DNA from: Sphingomonas sp. SORGH_AS_0950
Lineage (GTDB): Bacteria; Pseudomonadota; Alphaproteobacteria; Sphingomonadales; Sphingomonadaceae
Reading direction: 5' to 3'
Assembly: GCF_030818415.1 (NCBI RefSeq)
Contig: NZ_JAUTAE010000001.1
Location: 312,501 to 376,500, forward strand
DNA length: 64,000 nt
Below the pieces are notes generated by a model. It ran no database searches and was not told where the DNA came from. It worked only from the letters and a program-made list of their open reading frames with translations. Position numbers and translations under genes: made by a program. Every line of letters begins with the position of its first letter. The first letter of the stretch is position 1. This document shows, piece after piece, positions 1 through 8,509 of the stretch.

Positions 1-1
1 C

Positions 2-1309
2 TTCGTGGCCCATGTCCTGATCCCACGCTTCTACGCGATCCGCGCGAATACCGCCTATGAGTTGCTGACCCTGCGGTTCAGCGAGCGAGCGACCCGCTGG
101 GCGGGTGGCATGTTCCTGGTCGGGAGGGTCTTTGCCGGTGGCGCGCGCGTATATCTCGCCGCCATCGCGTTGGCGATGGTCGTCACGGGCGGCGTCGGCG
201 TGCAGGGCATCGTGATCGCCGCCGCCGCGCTGGTCGTAGCGAGTGTCGCGTTCACCTTCGTCGGCGGTCTGAAGTCGGTTCTGTGGAACGACCTGATCCA
301 ATTCGTCGTCTATGTCGGCTCGGCGGTCGCGGTGCTGGTGTTCCTGCGCCTGTCGATCCCGGCCTCCAATGCCCAGATCCTGCAGGCGCTGGCCCATACC
401 CCGCAGGGCGTCGACAAGCTGCGGCTGTTCGATTTCTCGCTGGACCTCTCGCGGCCCTTCTCGATGCTGGCGATCGTTACCGGGCTTGCACTGCTCTATA
501 TCGCCAATGCAGGCATGGACCAGGACACCACGCAGCGCCTGCTTTCGTGCAGGGATGCAAAGACGGGCGCGCGTAGCCTCTATCTGTCGGTGTTGGCGAC
601 GGTGCCGACCGTCGGCATGTTCATTGTCATCGGCCTGTTGCTGTACGTGTTCTATGACCGCCCCGACCTGATGGTTGGTTCCGGCGCCGCCGCCGCCAGC
701 GAGTTTGAGGGGCAGAAGATCAGCATTTTCATGCACTATATCCTGACGCAATTGCCCGGCGGCCTGCGCGGCCTGGTGACGATCGGCATCTGCGCGGCGG
801 CGGTGGCGACCACCAATTCCGCGCTGAATGCGATGTCGTCGGTGCTGGTGCAGGACTTCTATCGCCCCTGGCGAGAACGGCGCGGGCCGGTCGAGGAGCA
901 TCACTTCGTCCAGGCCGGGCGTGCCGGCATGGGCATCATCGGCTTCGCGATGTTCCTGATGGCCGTCCTCTCCTTCTATTGGCAGCGCCACAGCTCGATG
1001 GGCCTGCTGGAGTTCGCGCTGCAGGTGATGGTGTTCAGCTATGCGGGACTGCTGGGTGTCTATTTCACCGCCTTGTTCACCACGCGCGGGACGACCGGTT
1101 CGGCCATCGCCGCGATGTTGATTGGTTTCCTGACGATCATCCTCCTGCAACCTGCCATCGCACGCGCCATCGGCCTGCCTCTCCAACTGAGCGGGCTCTC
1201 CTTTCCTTTTCAGCTTTGCATAGGAACCGCCCTGGCGTTCCTGGTCTGCGCTGCGCCATCGGGCGCAGGCCGCTCCGCATCGAAGCTCCCATCGGGATCG
1301 ACGCTATGA
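2..1309 (+). CDS. Sodium:solute symporter (SSS family), 5'-truncated by the window edge
   Basis: Inner-membrane transporter of the SSS family, likely a sodium-coupled importer of an amino sugar given that murQ overlaps its end. The frame is open to the left edge, so the N-terminus is missing; the GTG at 5 is not a credible start. About 435 residues remain, with a chain of hydrophobic helices (for example around window bases 110-240, 300-360, 470-520, 590-650, 940-990, 1020-1080 and 1090-1160) and the small-residue-rich segment near 790-830 typical of this family. The stop TGA at 1307-1309 overlaps the murQ ATG, so the two are co-translated. Substrate specificity is inferred from the neighbour only. 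Confidence 0.85.
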   Translation, partial: FVAHVLIPRFYAIRANTAYELLTLRFSERATRWAGGMFLVGRVFAGGARVYLAAIALAMVVTGGVGVQGIVIAAAALVVASVAFTFVGGLKSVLWNDLIQFVVYVGSAVAVLVFLRLSIPASNAQILQALAHTPQGVDKLRLFDFSLDLSRPFSMLAIVTGLALLYIANAGMDQDTTQRLLSCRDAKTGARSLYLSVLATVPTVGMFIVIGLLLYVFYDRPDLMVGSGAAAASEFEGQKISIFMHYILTQLPGGLRGLVTIGICAAAVATTNSALNAMSSVLVQDFYRPWRERRGPVEEHHFVQAGRAGMGIIGFAMFLMAVLSFYWQRHSSMGLLEFALQVMVFSYAGLLGVYFTALFTTRGTTGSAIAAMLIGFLTIILLQPAIARAIGLPLQLSGLSFPFQLCIGTALAFLVCAAPSGAGRSASKLPSGSTL

Positions 1310-2202
1310 TGAAAACCGAAACGCTCGACGCACGCTATCTCGAACTCGATAAGTGGCCGACGGAATCGGCTGTCCAGGCGATGCTGGAAGGCCAGATGGC
1401 GGCCATCGCCGCCATCCAGTCGCAGACCGCTGCGATCGCGCGGGCCGCCGAAGCGGCGGCGGCACGGCTCGGCCAAGAGGGGCGCCTGATCTATGTCGGG
1501 GCAGGTACGTCCGGCCGGCTCGCCGTGCAGGACGGGACGGAGCTGAACCCCACGTTCAACTGGCCTATGAAACGCCTGATCTTCCTGATGGCGGGCGGTT
1601 ACGGGGCGCTGACACAGGCATATGAAGGGGCGGAGGACAATACCGAGGCGGCACGCGCCGATATCGATGGCTGCGCAATCACCCCGTCCGATGTCGTCAT
1701 CGGCGTGGCGGCCAGCGGCTCAACGCCCTACACCGTCGCGGCAATCGAGCATGCCAGAACGCTCGGTGCGCTGACGATCGGGATTTCGAACAACGCGGGG
1801 ACTCCGCTGATCGCACATGCCGAGCATCATGTGCTGGCCGATACGGGCAGCGAAGTTCTGGCGGGGTCGACCCGGATGAAGGCGGGCACCGCGCAAAAGG
1901 CGGTGTTGAACCTGTTGTCCACCGCACTGATGCTGCGCCTGGGGTTTGTCTATCGCGGGCGAATGGTGGCCATGCGCGTTTCCAACGCGAAACTCTTGCA
2001 ACGCGGTCGCCGCATGATCCAGGAACTGGCCGGTGTGGAGGCAGAGGTGGCGATCCGTGCGCTCGACGTGGCAGACAACGATATAAGGCGCGGCGTCCTC
2101 GTCGCTATGGGGGTCTCCCTGGGCGAAGCCGACGCGCTGCTCGATGCGCATCTTGGCAGCCTGCGCGAGGCGCTGCAGGCGCTGGATGCGCGGGAGGCGT
2201 GA
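1306..2202 (+). CDS. murQ: N-acetylmuramic acid 6-phosphate etherase
   Basis: Cytoplasmic SIS-domain enzyme that cleaves the lactyl ether of MurNAc-6-phosphate to GlcNAc-6-phosphate and D-lactate in cell-wall recycling. The 298-residue product has the usual family length, the N-terminal segment LDARYLELDKWP, the sugar-phosphate-binding motif YVGAGTSGRLAVQDGTE and a second SIS stretch around GVAASGSTPYTVAAIEHAR. Two adjacent ATG codons (1306 and 1309) are possible starts; the first forms an ATGA overlap with the upstream symporter stop. The 3' end overlaps the GntR gene by GTGA. No MurNAc kinase (AnmK or AmgK) is visible in the window, so the phosphorylation step must be encoded elsewhere or upstream. 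Confidence 0.93.
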   Translation: MMKTETLDARYLELDKWPTESAVQAMLEGQMAAIAAIQSQTAAIARAAEAAAARLGQEGRLIYVGAGTSGRLAVQDGTELNPTFNWPMKRLIFLMAGGYGALTQAYEGAEDNTEAARADIDGCAITPSDVVIGVAASGSTPYTVAAIEHARTLGALTIGISNNAGTPLIAHAEHHVLADTGSEVLAGSTRMKAGTAQKAVLNLLSTALMLRLGFVYRGRMVAMRVSNAKLLQRGRRMIQELAGVEAEVAIRALDVADNDIRRGVLVAMGVSLGEADALLDAHLGSLREALQALDAREA

Positions 2203-2933
2203 CGATGCGCGACATCGCCTGGACGCGAAGCGACGAAGCGACGCCCCTGTATCTCCAACTCGCCCAGAGCCTGCGCGCGCATATCGACGGCGGGGGGATC
2301 GATCCGGGCAGCGCGCTGCCCTCGGAACGGGAACTCAGCGAAATGGTGGGCCTGTCGCGCGTCACCGTTCGCAAGGGCATTAGGCAGCTCATCGACGAAG
2401 GCGTGCTGGTCAGCCGCCAGGGATCGGGCACGTTCGTCGCGCGGCGGATCGAAGCATCGGGCGCGAAGCTGAACAGCTTCACCGATGACACCCGGTCGCG
2501 AGGGCAGGATCCCGGCGTTGTATGGATCTACAAATCCTACGCGCTGCCCACCGAGGAGGAAGCTGCGGCGGTGGGGGTGGCCCCCAATGTCCGCGTCGCC
2601 CGGCTGGGTCGCGTCCGTCTGGTCGGCGACGAGCCGCTGGCGATCGAGCATGCGGTGATCCCTGCGATCTTCATGCCCGATCTCGATGCGCTGGGCGACT
2701 CCCTCTATCAGGCGTTGGAGGCCCATGGCTTTCGCCCGACATCCGGCACGCAGCGCGTCCGCGCCTCGCTCGCCACGCAAACTGAAGCTGGAATCCTGAA
2801 TGTACGACACAATTCCGAGGTTTTGCGGATCGAGCGCTGCACCCGCATTCCTGATGGCCGCATCGTGGAATTCACACGTTCGGTCTATCGTGGGGATCGA
2901 TACGAATTCGTAACGGATTTGAATGTCGTCTGA
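2199..2933 (+). CDS. GntR/HutC-family transcriptional regulator (UTRA domain)
   Basis: Probable repressor of the symporter-murQ operon. Residues about 10-75 form a GntR winged helix-turn-helix (PLYLQLAQSLRAHI, LPSERELSEMVGLSRVTVRK, RQGSGTFVARR); the remainder (about 95-240) looks like a UTRA effector domain, which in this family binds phosphorylated sugars or related small molecules. Length (244) is standard. The start is GTG 2199 in a GTGA overlap with murQ, or ATG 2205 six bases later. Being the last gene of the operon suggests autoregulation. An amino-sugar phosphate ligand such as MurNAc-6-P or GlcNAc-6-P is an inference from context. Confidence 0.88.
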   Translation: MTMRDIAWTRSDEATPLYLQLAQSLRAHIDGGGIDPGSALPSERELSEMVGLSRVTVRKGIRQLIDEGVLVSRQGSGTFVARRIEASGAKLNSFTDDTRSRGQDPGVVWIYKSYALPTEEEAAAVGVAPNVRVARLGRVRLVGDEPLAIEHAVIPAIFMPDLDALGDSLYQALEAHGFRPTSGTQRVRASLATQTEAGILNVRHNSEVLRIERCTRIPDGRIVEFTRSVYRGDRYEFVTDLNVV

Positions 2934-3144
2934 TCAGCCGGTGCCTTGCGAAACCTTGATGTGCCGTTCGGCCCCGGCAAATGTCATGCTGGGAACGACC
3001 ATGATGTCTCACAGGTCGGCACCTTTGCGGCTATTCCGGATGATCCTGTTTGCGACAACTGGCGAGCAGACAGGAGAAATCTTGCCAAATGCGCTGGGAG
3101 GCGGTCATCTGGTAGCATCGGAGAGCAGGCGATAGGGGCATTAG

Positions 3145-4110
3145 TTGCAGGATTCGGGCGATCCAACACCGCTGGCTGAAGGGCGAACCCGGTTGCGTCG
3201 CCTGAACATAAACCTGCTCTACGCGCTCGACGCGTTGCTCCATTCACCATCCTTGACCGCCGCGGCGCAGTCCATCGCGATCAGCCAGCCCGCGATGAGC
3301 GTCAAGCTGCGCCAGTTGCGCGATCAATTCAAAGACGAGTTGGTCGTGTTCGGCGAGCGTCGTCAGTTGACGGCCTTGGGCGAGGCGCTGCGCCAACGGG
3401 TCGGTCGCCTGCTGCGCGAGGTCGATGATACGTTCCACTTGACGTTGGATTTCGATCCGGCAACGGCGCGGCGGACGATCACCATGACGGCACCCGAGGT
3501 CGTGGAACTGATGTTCTTCAGTCGCGTCGTGCCGCGACTGCGTGCGGTGGCACCCGGCATCGAACTGAAAATGACGCCTTTCGTTCATGGCTCCGTCCGG
3601 CGTCTGTTCGATGCGGGCGTGGATGTTGCCGTCGTTCCGCAGGCAATGGTCGACAAGGATCTGTGTGCCGCGCGCCTGATCGATCACGCGCCGAGTGCGC
3701 TGGTACGTGCGTCGCATCCCCTGGCGGGCCGTCGCGTCGGCGAAAAGACCTATCTCGAAGCGTCTCATGCGGGCGTGCACGCGGACATGGAACGTGCCAT
3801 ATTCGGCGACTTCGCGAATGACAGTCCGCTTGCACGGCGTAACGTCGCGATACGGACGGGCCTCCATTCGATGTTGCCGGTGCTGGCGATCGGGTCCGAT
3901 CTGATCGTCACGACAAGCAACTGGTTCGCGCAGCATCAGGCCGCATTCCTGCCCGTCACCATTCTCGAACTGGATTTCCCCGTCACATCGACCGATCTCG
4001 TCGTCCAGTGGCAACCCTATCGCGACAAGGAGCCTGTCATTCGCTGGCTGGTCGCCGAGCTGGAACGCGCGGCGGCGGGGCTCGGCAAGCCGCTCGATCT
4101 GGAATTATAG
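3145..4110 (+). CDS. LysR-family transcriptional regulator
   Basis: LysR-type regulator with N-terminal winged HTH (LNINLLYALDALLHSPSLTA, then SISQPAMS-like recognition helix AISQPAMSVKLRQLRDQ) and a C-terminal periplasmic-binding-like effector domain from about residue 100. The HTH wording is of the NodD/NahR-like subgroup. There is no ATG at the start: TTG 3145 gives 321 residues, and TTG 3193 (preceded by GAAGGG) would give a start directly before the conserved RRLNINLL segment; the second may be correct. It is in the same direction as, and 278 bp upstream of, the TBDR operon, so it probably controls that operon, although LysR regulators are more often divergent. Confidence 0.85.
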   Translation: MQDSGDPTPLAEGRTRLRRLNINLLYALDALLHSPSLTAAAQSIAISQPAMSVKLRQLRDQFKDELVVFGERRQLTALGEALRQRVGRLLREVDDTFHLTLDFDPATARRTITMTAPEVVELMFFSRVVPRLRAVAPGIELKMTPFVHGSVRRLFDAGVDVAVVPQAMVDKDLCAARLIDHAPSALVRASHPLAGRRVGEKTYLEASHAGVHADMERAIFGDFANDSPLARRNVAIRTGLHSMLPVLAIGSDLIVTTSNWFAQHQAAFLPVTILELDFPVTSTDLVVQWQPYRDKEPVIRWLVAELERAAAGLGKPLDLEL

Positions 4111-4271
4111 GGGCATAACCAAATACGATTTGATGACGCCTGTGGTTGCGCGCAGTTTCTTCCCGACGAAGGACAGGATCGCACCGGGCAAGCTCCGTGA
4201 CAATCGGCGGCCGACTTCGCGACTGCAGAGTGAACCGTCGATGGTCTTGGACGACGTCGACGATCGACCGT

Positions 4272-4287
4272 CCCGCCCTAGGGTGGG
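4272..4287. promoter_or_regulatory. Palindrome upstream of the TBDR-SbmA-TldE/D operon
   Basis: CCCGCCCTAGGGTGGG is an inverted repeat of eight-base arms with one mismatch, lying about 100 bp before the chosen TBDR start and inside the 278-bp leader that follows the LysR gene. It could be an operator. No LysR T-N11-A geometry is evident, so the binding protein is unknown. The rest of 4111-4388 holds no gene I can support. Confidence 0.3.
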
Positions 4288-4388
4288 GCTCGCTGTCATC
4301 GCTGTAAAGCGTGGCGTGGCCAACGCTTCAAATGGGTGTCCGACAGGGCATGGAGACGTGTGGCCGCGACGCGGGGAAGGGGGCTTTC

Positions 4389-6707
4389 ATGCTGAGTCGT
4401 CGTGCGAGATTGCAAATTCGGGTTGCGGCCATCGCGATGGTGCCGATGACCGCCTGGGGGATGCCGGGACCCGCCTCGGCGCAAGGCCAGCGCATCACGG
4501 TGCCGGCGATGCCGCTGGAGGACACCCTGGCGCGTATTCATCAGCAGACGGGGGTGACGATCAACGCCGATCCCGATGCGGTGCGTGGGCTGAGCGCCCG
4601 GTCGGTGAAGGGCGCGCGCGACGCGATGGCGGCGGTCAGGCAGGCGACGCGGGGCCTGCGCCTGGCCGTCAGCCATGAGCGTGACGGCAGCATTCTGGTC
4701 GTCAATGACATCATCGTCATCGCGCATCGCGATGAAGCGGAAACCAATGTGACGGTGCGGGGGGCGACCAGTTCGACGCGAACCGGGGAAACCTTGCGCG
4801 ATCAGCCGCGCAACGTTCAGGTCCTTTCCGCCAAACTCCTGGCCGAGCAGCAGGCGCAGAACCTGCCCGACGCGCTGCGCAACGCGGGGGGTGTGACCGT
4901 CAACGCCGCGACCGTGCAGGGCGGCGTCGGCTATACCGTGCGCGGTCTTTCGTCGGGCGGGGCGGTCAACGGTCTGCCGACGCCGTCCAACAGCAGCTTC
5001 GCGGCGGGTAGCACCCAGCCGATCGCGAATGTCGAGCGACTGGAAGTCCTGAAGGGGCCCGATGCCATCCTGCTCGGCGGGGACAGCCTGGGCGGGACGG
5101 TGAACATCGTCACCAAGAAACCGAGCGCCGACGAGCGGCTGTACGTATCGAGCGAGGTCGGCTCCTTCGGCTCGGTGCGCGGAACGGTCGATGCGAACCG
5201 GTCCATCTCCGGCGACGACAGCGTCAGCGCCCGTATCATCGCGACGGCGGCCACCGCGGACCATAATTTCGGCGGCTATCGCGGCAACGAGGATTATCTG
5301 TTCGCCCCTTCGATCCGCTACAAGAAGGGCGGGACCGACATCATCGCCAGCATCACGACCGGGAACCAGATTTTCGGCATGGTGCCCTATACGCTATACG
5401 ATACGACGACGAAGCGGCCCGTGCCGATCCGGGCCGGGGTGCCCCTGATCGGTGGGCAGAACCAGTATTCGCAGATCAAGAGTACCATCTACGATGCGCA
5501 GGTCACTCAGGCGGTCGGAAGCTGGCTGACGATCGTGGGCCACTGGCAGCATCAGAATACCGACCTGTTCATCAGCCAATATTCGCCCTTCGTCGTGCTC
5601 GCCCCGAACCTGGTGCTCGTCAGCACGAGCGGCGTGAAGCAGCACGCCACCAACAACGCGGTCGACGGCTATGCCCGCATTGCGGTCAAGACCGGGCCGG
5701 TCGAGCACAAGCTGATCGCCGGCGCCATGGCAACGAATTTCAAGACGTCCGCGGACGATACCGGTTCGGGCGACATGTTCCCCTATGATTACGTCGCGGG
5801 CGATCCACCCCTGCCGCCCCTGCCGAGGGATTACTTCACGACGAGCAGCGGCACCGGCAAGCAGACCTCCTATTATGCCCAGTATCTGGTGAAATACTGG
5901 AAGCTCGCCTTGCTCGCCAGCGTGCGCAAGACATCGTCCGACGCCATATCGAGTTTCCGCGATGGCCCCACGGCTCGCTATACGTCCAATGGCGCCGTCA
6001 CTCCCAGCTATGGCGCGGTGGTTGCGGTGACGGACAATGTGTCGGTCTATGGCCAGCTCGCCTTTGGTTTCATCGCCAGCTTTCAGTACGATCGACGCCG
6101 GAACCTGTTGCCCGACACGCGGACGCGCAATGCCGAGACGGGGATCAAGCTCGATCTGCTCGACAAGCGCGTGTTGCTCAATGCGTCCTGGTTCCGATTG
6201 AGCCAGAGCAACTACAAGGTCCCCGATCCGCTCGACCGGCTCTATTACATCAATCTGCCCGCGCAACTGGCGGAGGGTGTCGATGTCAGCGTCTCGGGCG
6301 AACCCCTCAAAGGACTGATGGTCAGCGGCGCGTTCACCCGCACCCAATATTCCATGCTGACGCCCAGCAATGCGGACGTCGGGAGCACGGTGGTGCTTCA
6401 GCCGCGCGACCAGTATAGCGCCTATGCCTCCTATCGCCATCGCGTGGCCGATGACGTGACGGCGGGTCTCGGCGCCGGCGTCTATGGGCGATCGAGTGCC
6501 GCCATCGACAGGGCCGGGCAATATTGGGTCGGCCCGTCGGTGCAGACCGATCTCAACGGCTTCCTTACGATCGGCAAGCTGGACCTTAACCTGGGCGTCC
6601 GCAATCTGTTCGACCGTCGGAATTACGGTCCGACGATCACCACAAGCTATGTCCCACTCGGCGAACCGCGCACATGGCGGCTGACCGTCGGTTATCGTTT
6701 CCGTTGA
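4389..6707 (+). CDS. TonB-dependent outer-membrane receptor with N-terminal STN domain
   Basis: Outer-membrane active importer powered by TonB. From ATG 4389 (preceded by AAGGGGG) the 772-residue product starts with a signal peptide ending near PASAQ, then an STN (secretin/TonB N-terminal) domain at about residues 30-100, a plug (about 125-260: ETLRDQPRNVQVLSAKLL, YTVRGLSSGG, VERLEVLKGPDAILLGG, GGTVNIVTKKPS) and a 22-strand-type barrel ending WRLTVGYRFR. An upstream in-frame ATG at 4350 is less well placed. STN domains normally contact a FecR-like anti-sigma factor, yet no FecI/FecR pair lies nearby. The ABC transporter gene starts 17 bp downstream, so both are likely one import route. Siderophore-type architecture by sequence, but context favours a peptide-like substrate. 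Confidence 0.9.
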   Translation: MLSRRARLQIRVAAIAMVPMTAWGMPGPASAQGQRITVPAMPLEDTLARIHQQTGVTINADPDAVRGLSARSVKGARDAMAAVRQATRGLRLAVSHERDGSILVVNDIIVIAHRDEAETNVTVRGATSSTRTGETLRDQPRNVQVLSAKLLAEQQAQNLPDALRNAGGVTVNAATVQGGVGYTVRGLSSGGAVNGLPTPSNSSFAAGSTQPIANVERLEVLKGPDAILLGGDSLGGTVNIVTKKPSADERLYVSSEVGSFGSVRGTVDANRSISGDDSVSARIIATAATADHNFGGYRGNEDYLFAPSIRYKKGGTDIIASITTGNQIFGMVPYTLYDTTTKRPVPIRAGVPLIGGQNQYSQIKSTIYDAQVTQAVGSWLTIVGHWQHQNTDLFISQYSPFVVLAPNLVLVSTSGVKQHATNNAVDGYARIAVKTGPVEHKLIAGAMATNFKTSADDTGSGDMFPYDYVAGDPPLPPLPRDYFTTSSGTGKQTSYYAQYLVKYWKLALLASVRKTSSDAISSFRDGPTARYTSNGAVTPSYGAVVAVTDNVSVYGQLAFGFIASFQYDRRRNLLPDTRTRNAETGIKLDLLDKRVLLNASWFRLSQSNYKVPDPLDRLYYINLPAQLAEGVDVSVSGEPLKGLMVSGAFTRTQYSMLTPSNADVGSTVVLQPRDQYSAYASYRHRVADDVTAGLGAGVYGRSSAAIDRAGQYWVGPSVQTDLNGFLTIGKLDLNLGVRNLFDRRNYGPTITTSYVPLGEPRTWRLTVGYRFR

Positions 6708-6724
6708 TGAAGGCTGGCTGATCG

Positions 6725-8509
6725 ATGTTGCCACAACCCGTTCCATCCGGTGAATCCCGTCGTGAAACGGGGCTCGCCCGGCCGCAACCGGCGGGCGAGC
6801 GGTGGCGGCATGCCTTTGGCCTGTTGCGCGATTACTGGACGTCGAAGGACTGGAAATTCGCGTGGAGCGCCTTGATCGTCCTGCTGGCATTCCAGTTCGC
6901 GGGCGCATGGCTCTTCGTGCTGATGAACCGTTGGCAACAGCGTTTCTTCGACGGCGTCGAAAATCGTGACGTTGCGGGCTTTGCCTCGCTGCTCACCGCG
7001 TTCATCGGCATCCTGGCGTTGCAGGTCGCCTTCGAGACCATCGAACCCTATGTCCGCCGCATATTGTGCCTGCGCTGGCGCGTCCATCTGACCCGGACCT
7101 ATCTGGACCGCTGGCTGGCGCGCAACCGCTATGCCGAAATCGAACGGCTGCGGATGATCGACAATCCTGACCAGCGCATCGCCGACGACGTGAAATTCGT
7201 CTCCGATCCCGAGGTCGGCACCTTGTCGATCCTGCTGAGCCTGGTCAGCGCGGTCGTGTCGGCTGCCTCATCGATCATGATCCTGCTCGAAACCGCCGCA
7301 CCGATCCGTTTCGCGCTGTTCGGTCGGCATGTGGCGATACCGGGAAGCACGGTGGTCTATGCGGTTCTGTACGTGCTGGCGAGCAGCGTGGTGATGGTGC
7401 TGCTGGGCAGGCCGTATATCCGGGCGATGATGAGGTGGCAGCACCGCGAGGCGGATTTCCGGTCGAACCTGATCCATGTCCGCCGTAACGCTCCTCAGAT
7501 CGGGCTTGCCAATGCCATCGGAGCCGAGCGGCTCTCGCTTCGTACCGCCCTGCAGAACATCTATCTGACCTCGCGGTCCGTCATCCGGTCGCTGATCGGC
7601 CTCAACGCCGCCAACAGCCTGTATGATCGGATCGGATCCATCATCCCGCTGTTCATCCTCGTCCCGCGCTATTTCGCCGGTGCGATCAGTTTCGGTCAGG
7701 TCATGGGCGGCCGGGACGCCTTTCAGGCACTGGTGCCGCAACTGGGGTTCTTCGTCCACCTCTACCCCCGGATGGCGACGCAGATCTCGTACATTAACCG
7801 CTTGAAGGCCCTGGACGATGCGATCGACTACGAACGTCCGGCGGGCATCACGGCGACCGTCGGCACCGCGGCGGCGGTCGCGGTGGAAACCGCTGGCCTC
7901 GTCATCCGCCGCCCGCATGGCGAGCCGCTGGTCGATGTCGGTGACTGGCAGGTGCGCGCGGGCGAACGCTGGGTGATCCGTGGGCCGTCGGGCGCGGGCA
8001 AGAGCACGTTGTTGCGCGCGCTCGCCGGGCTGTGGCCTGATGGCGTGGGGCGGGTCGCATTGGCAGATCGCAGCACGGCCATGTTCGTGCCGCAGCGCCT
8101 CTATCTGCCGCTCGGCACGCTGAAGGCAGCGATCTGCTTTCCCGATGCGCCGGAAGATCATGCCGATGCCGAGATTGCCGCGATGCTCGACACGGTCCAT
8201 CTGTCGCATCTCGCCGATGATCTGCACGCCCTGCGCATGTGGTCCGAGGAACTGTCCCCTGGCGAGCAGCAGCGGATCGCGCTGATGCGGATCCTGCTCC
8301 AGAAGCCCGACCTGCTGATCCTGGACGAGGCGACGAGCGCGCTCGATCCGGCGAACACGCAGCATTTCCACGATCTGCTCGGCCAGCGCCTGACCGACGT
8401 CACGATCATCAGCGTCGTCCATGACGAGCGGCTCCACCGCTATCACGACCATGCGCTGATCATTGCCGACGGTCGCGCGGTGGCAGGACCTCTGGAGTCA
8501 CGATCATGA
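6725..8509 (+). CDS. SbmA/BacA-like ABC transporter, fused membrane and ATPase domains
   Basis: Inner-membrane protein of the ABC_membrane_2 type (YddA/SbmA/BacA/Rv1819c relatives). Residues about 25-360 carry the multi-helix membrane domain (WQQRFFDGVENRDVAGF is typical) and about 390-590 an ATPase domain: Walker A GPSGAGKST near residue 420, signature LSPGEQQR near 509, Walker B LLILDEATSALD near 530. Characterised members import antimicrobial peptides, cobalamin or other bulky hydrophilic compounds. Length 594 fits the ATPase-bearing branch. It follows the TBDR by 17 bp and its stop overlaps the TldE start (ATGA), so it is very likely co-expressed with the receptor and proteases. Direction of transport cannot be read from sequence; import is inferred. 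Confidence 0.9.
   Translation: MLPQPVPSGESRRETGLARPQPAGERWRHAFGLLRDYWTSKDWKFAWSALIVLLAFQFAGAWLFVLMNRWQQRFFDGVENRDVAGFASLLTAFIGILALQVAFETIEPYVRRILCLRWRVHLTRTYLDRWLARNRYAEIERLRMIDNPDQRIADDVKFVSDPEVGTLSILLSLVSAVVSAASSIMILLETAAPIRFALFGRHVAIPGSTVVYAVLYVLASSVVMVLLGRPYIRAMMRWQHREADFRSNLIHVRRNAPQIGLANAIGAERLSLRTALQNIYLTSRSVIRSLIGLNAANSLYDRIGSIIPLFILVPRYFAGAISFGQVMGGRDAFQALVPQLGFFVHLYPRMATQISYINRLKALDDAIDYERPAGITATVGTAAAVAVETAGLVIRRPHGEPLVDVGDWQVRAGERWVIRGPSGAGKSTLLRALAGLWPDGVGRVALADRSTAMFVPQRLYLPLGTLKAAICFPDAPEDHADAEIAAMLDTVHLSHLADDLHALRMWSEELSPGEQQRIALMRILLQKPDLLILDEATSALDPANTQHFHDLLGQRLTDVTIISVVHDERLHRYHDHALIIADGRAVAGPLESRS

Noticed and set aside
2923..3135. 70-codon frame between the GntR and LysR genes
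   Set aside because: No Shine-Dalgarno, no homology recognised; the 211-bp gap more likely holds only the LysR promoter.
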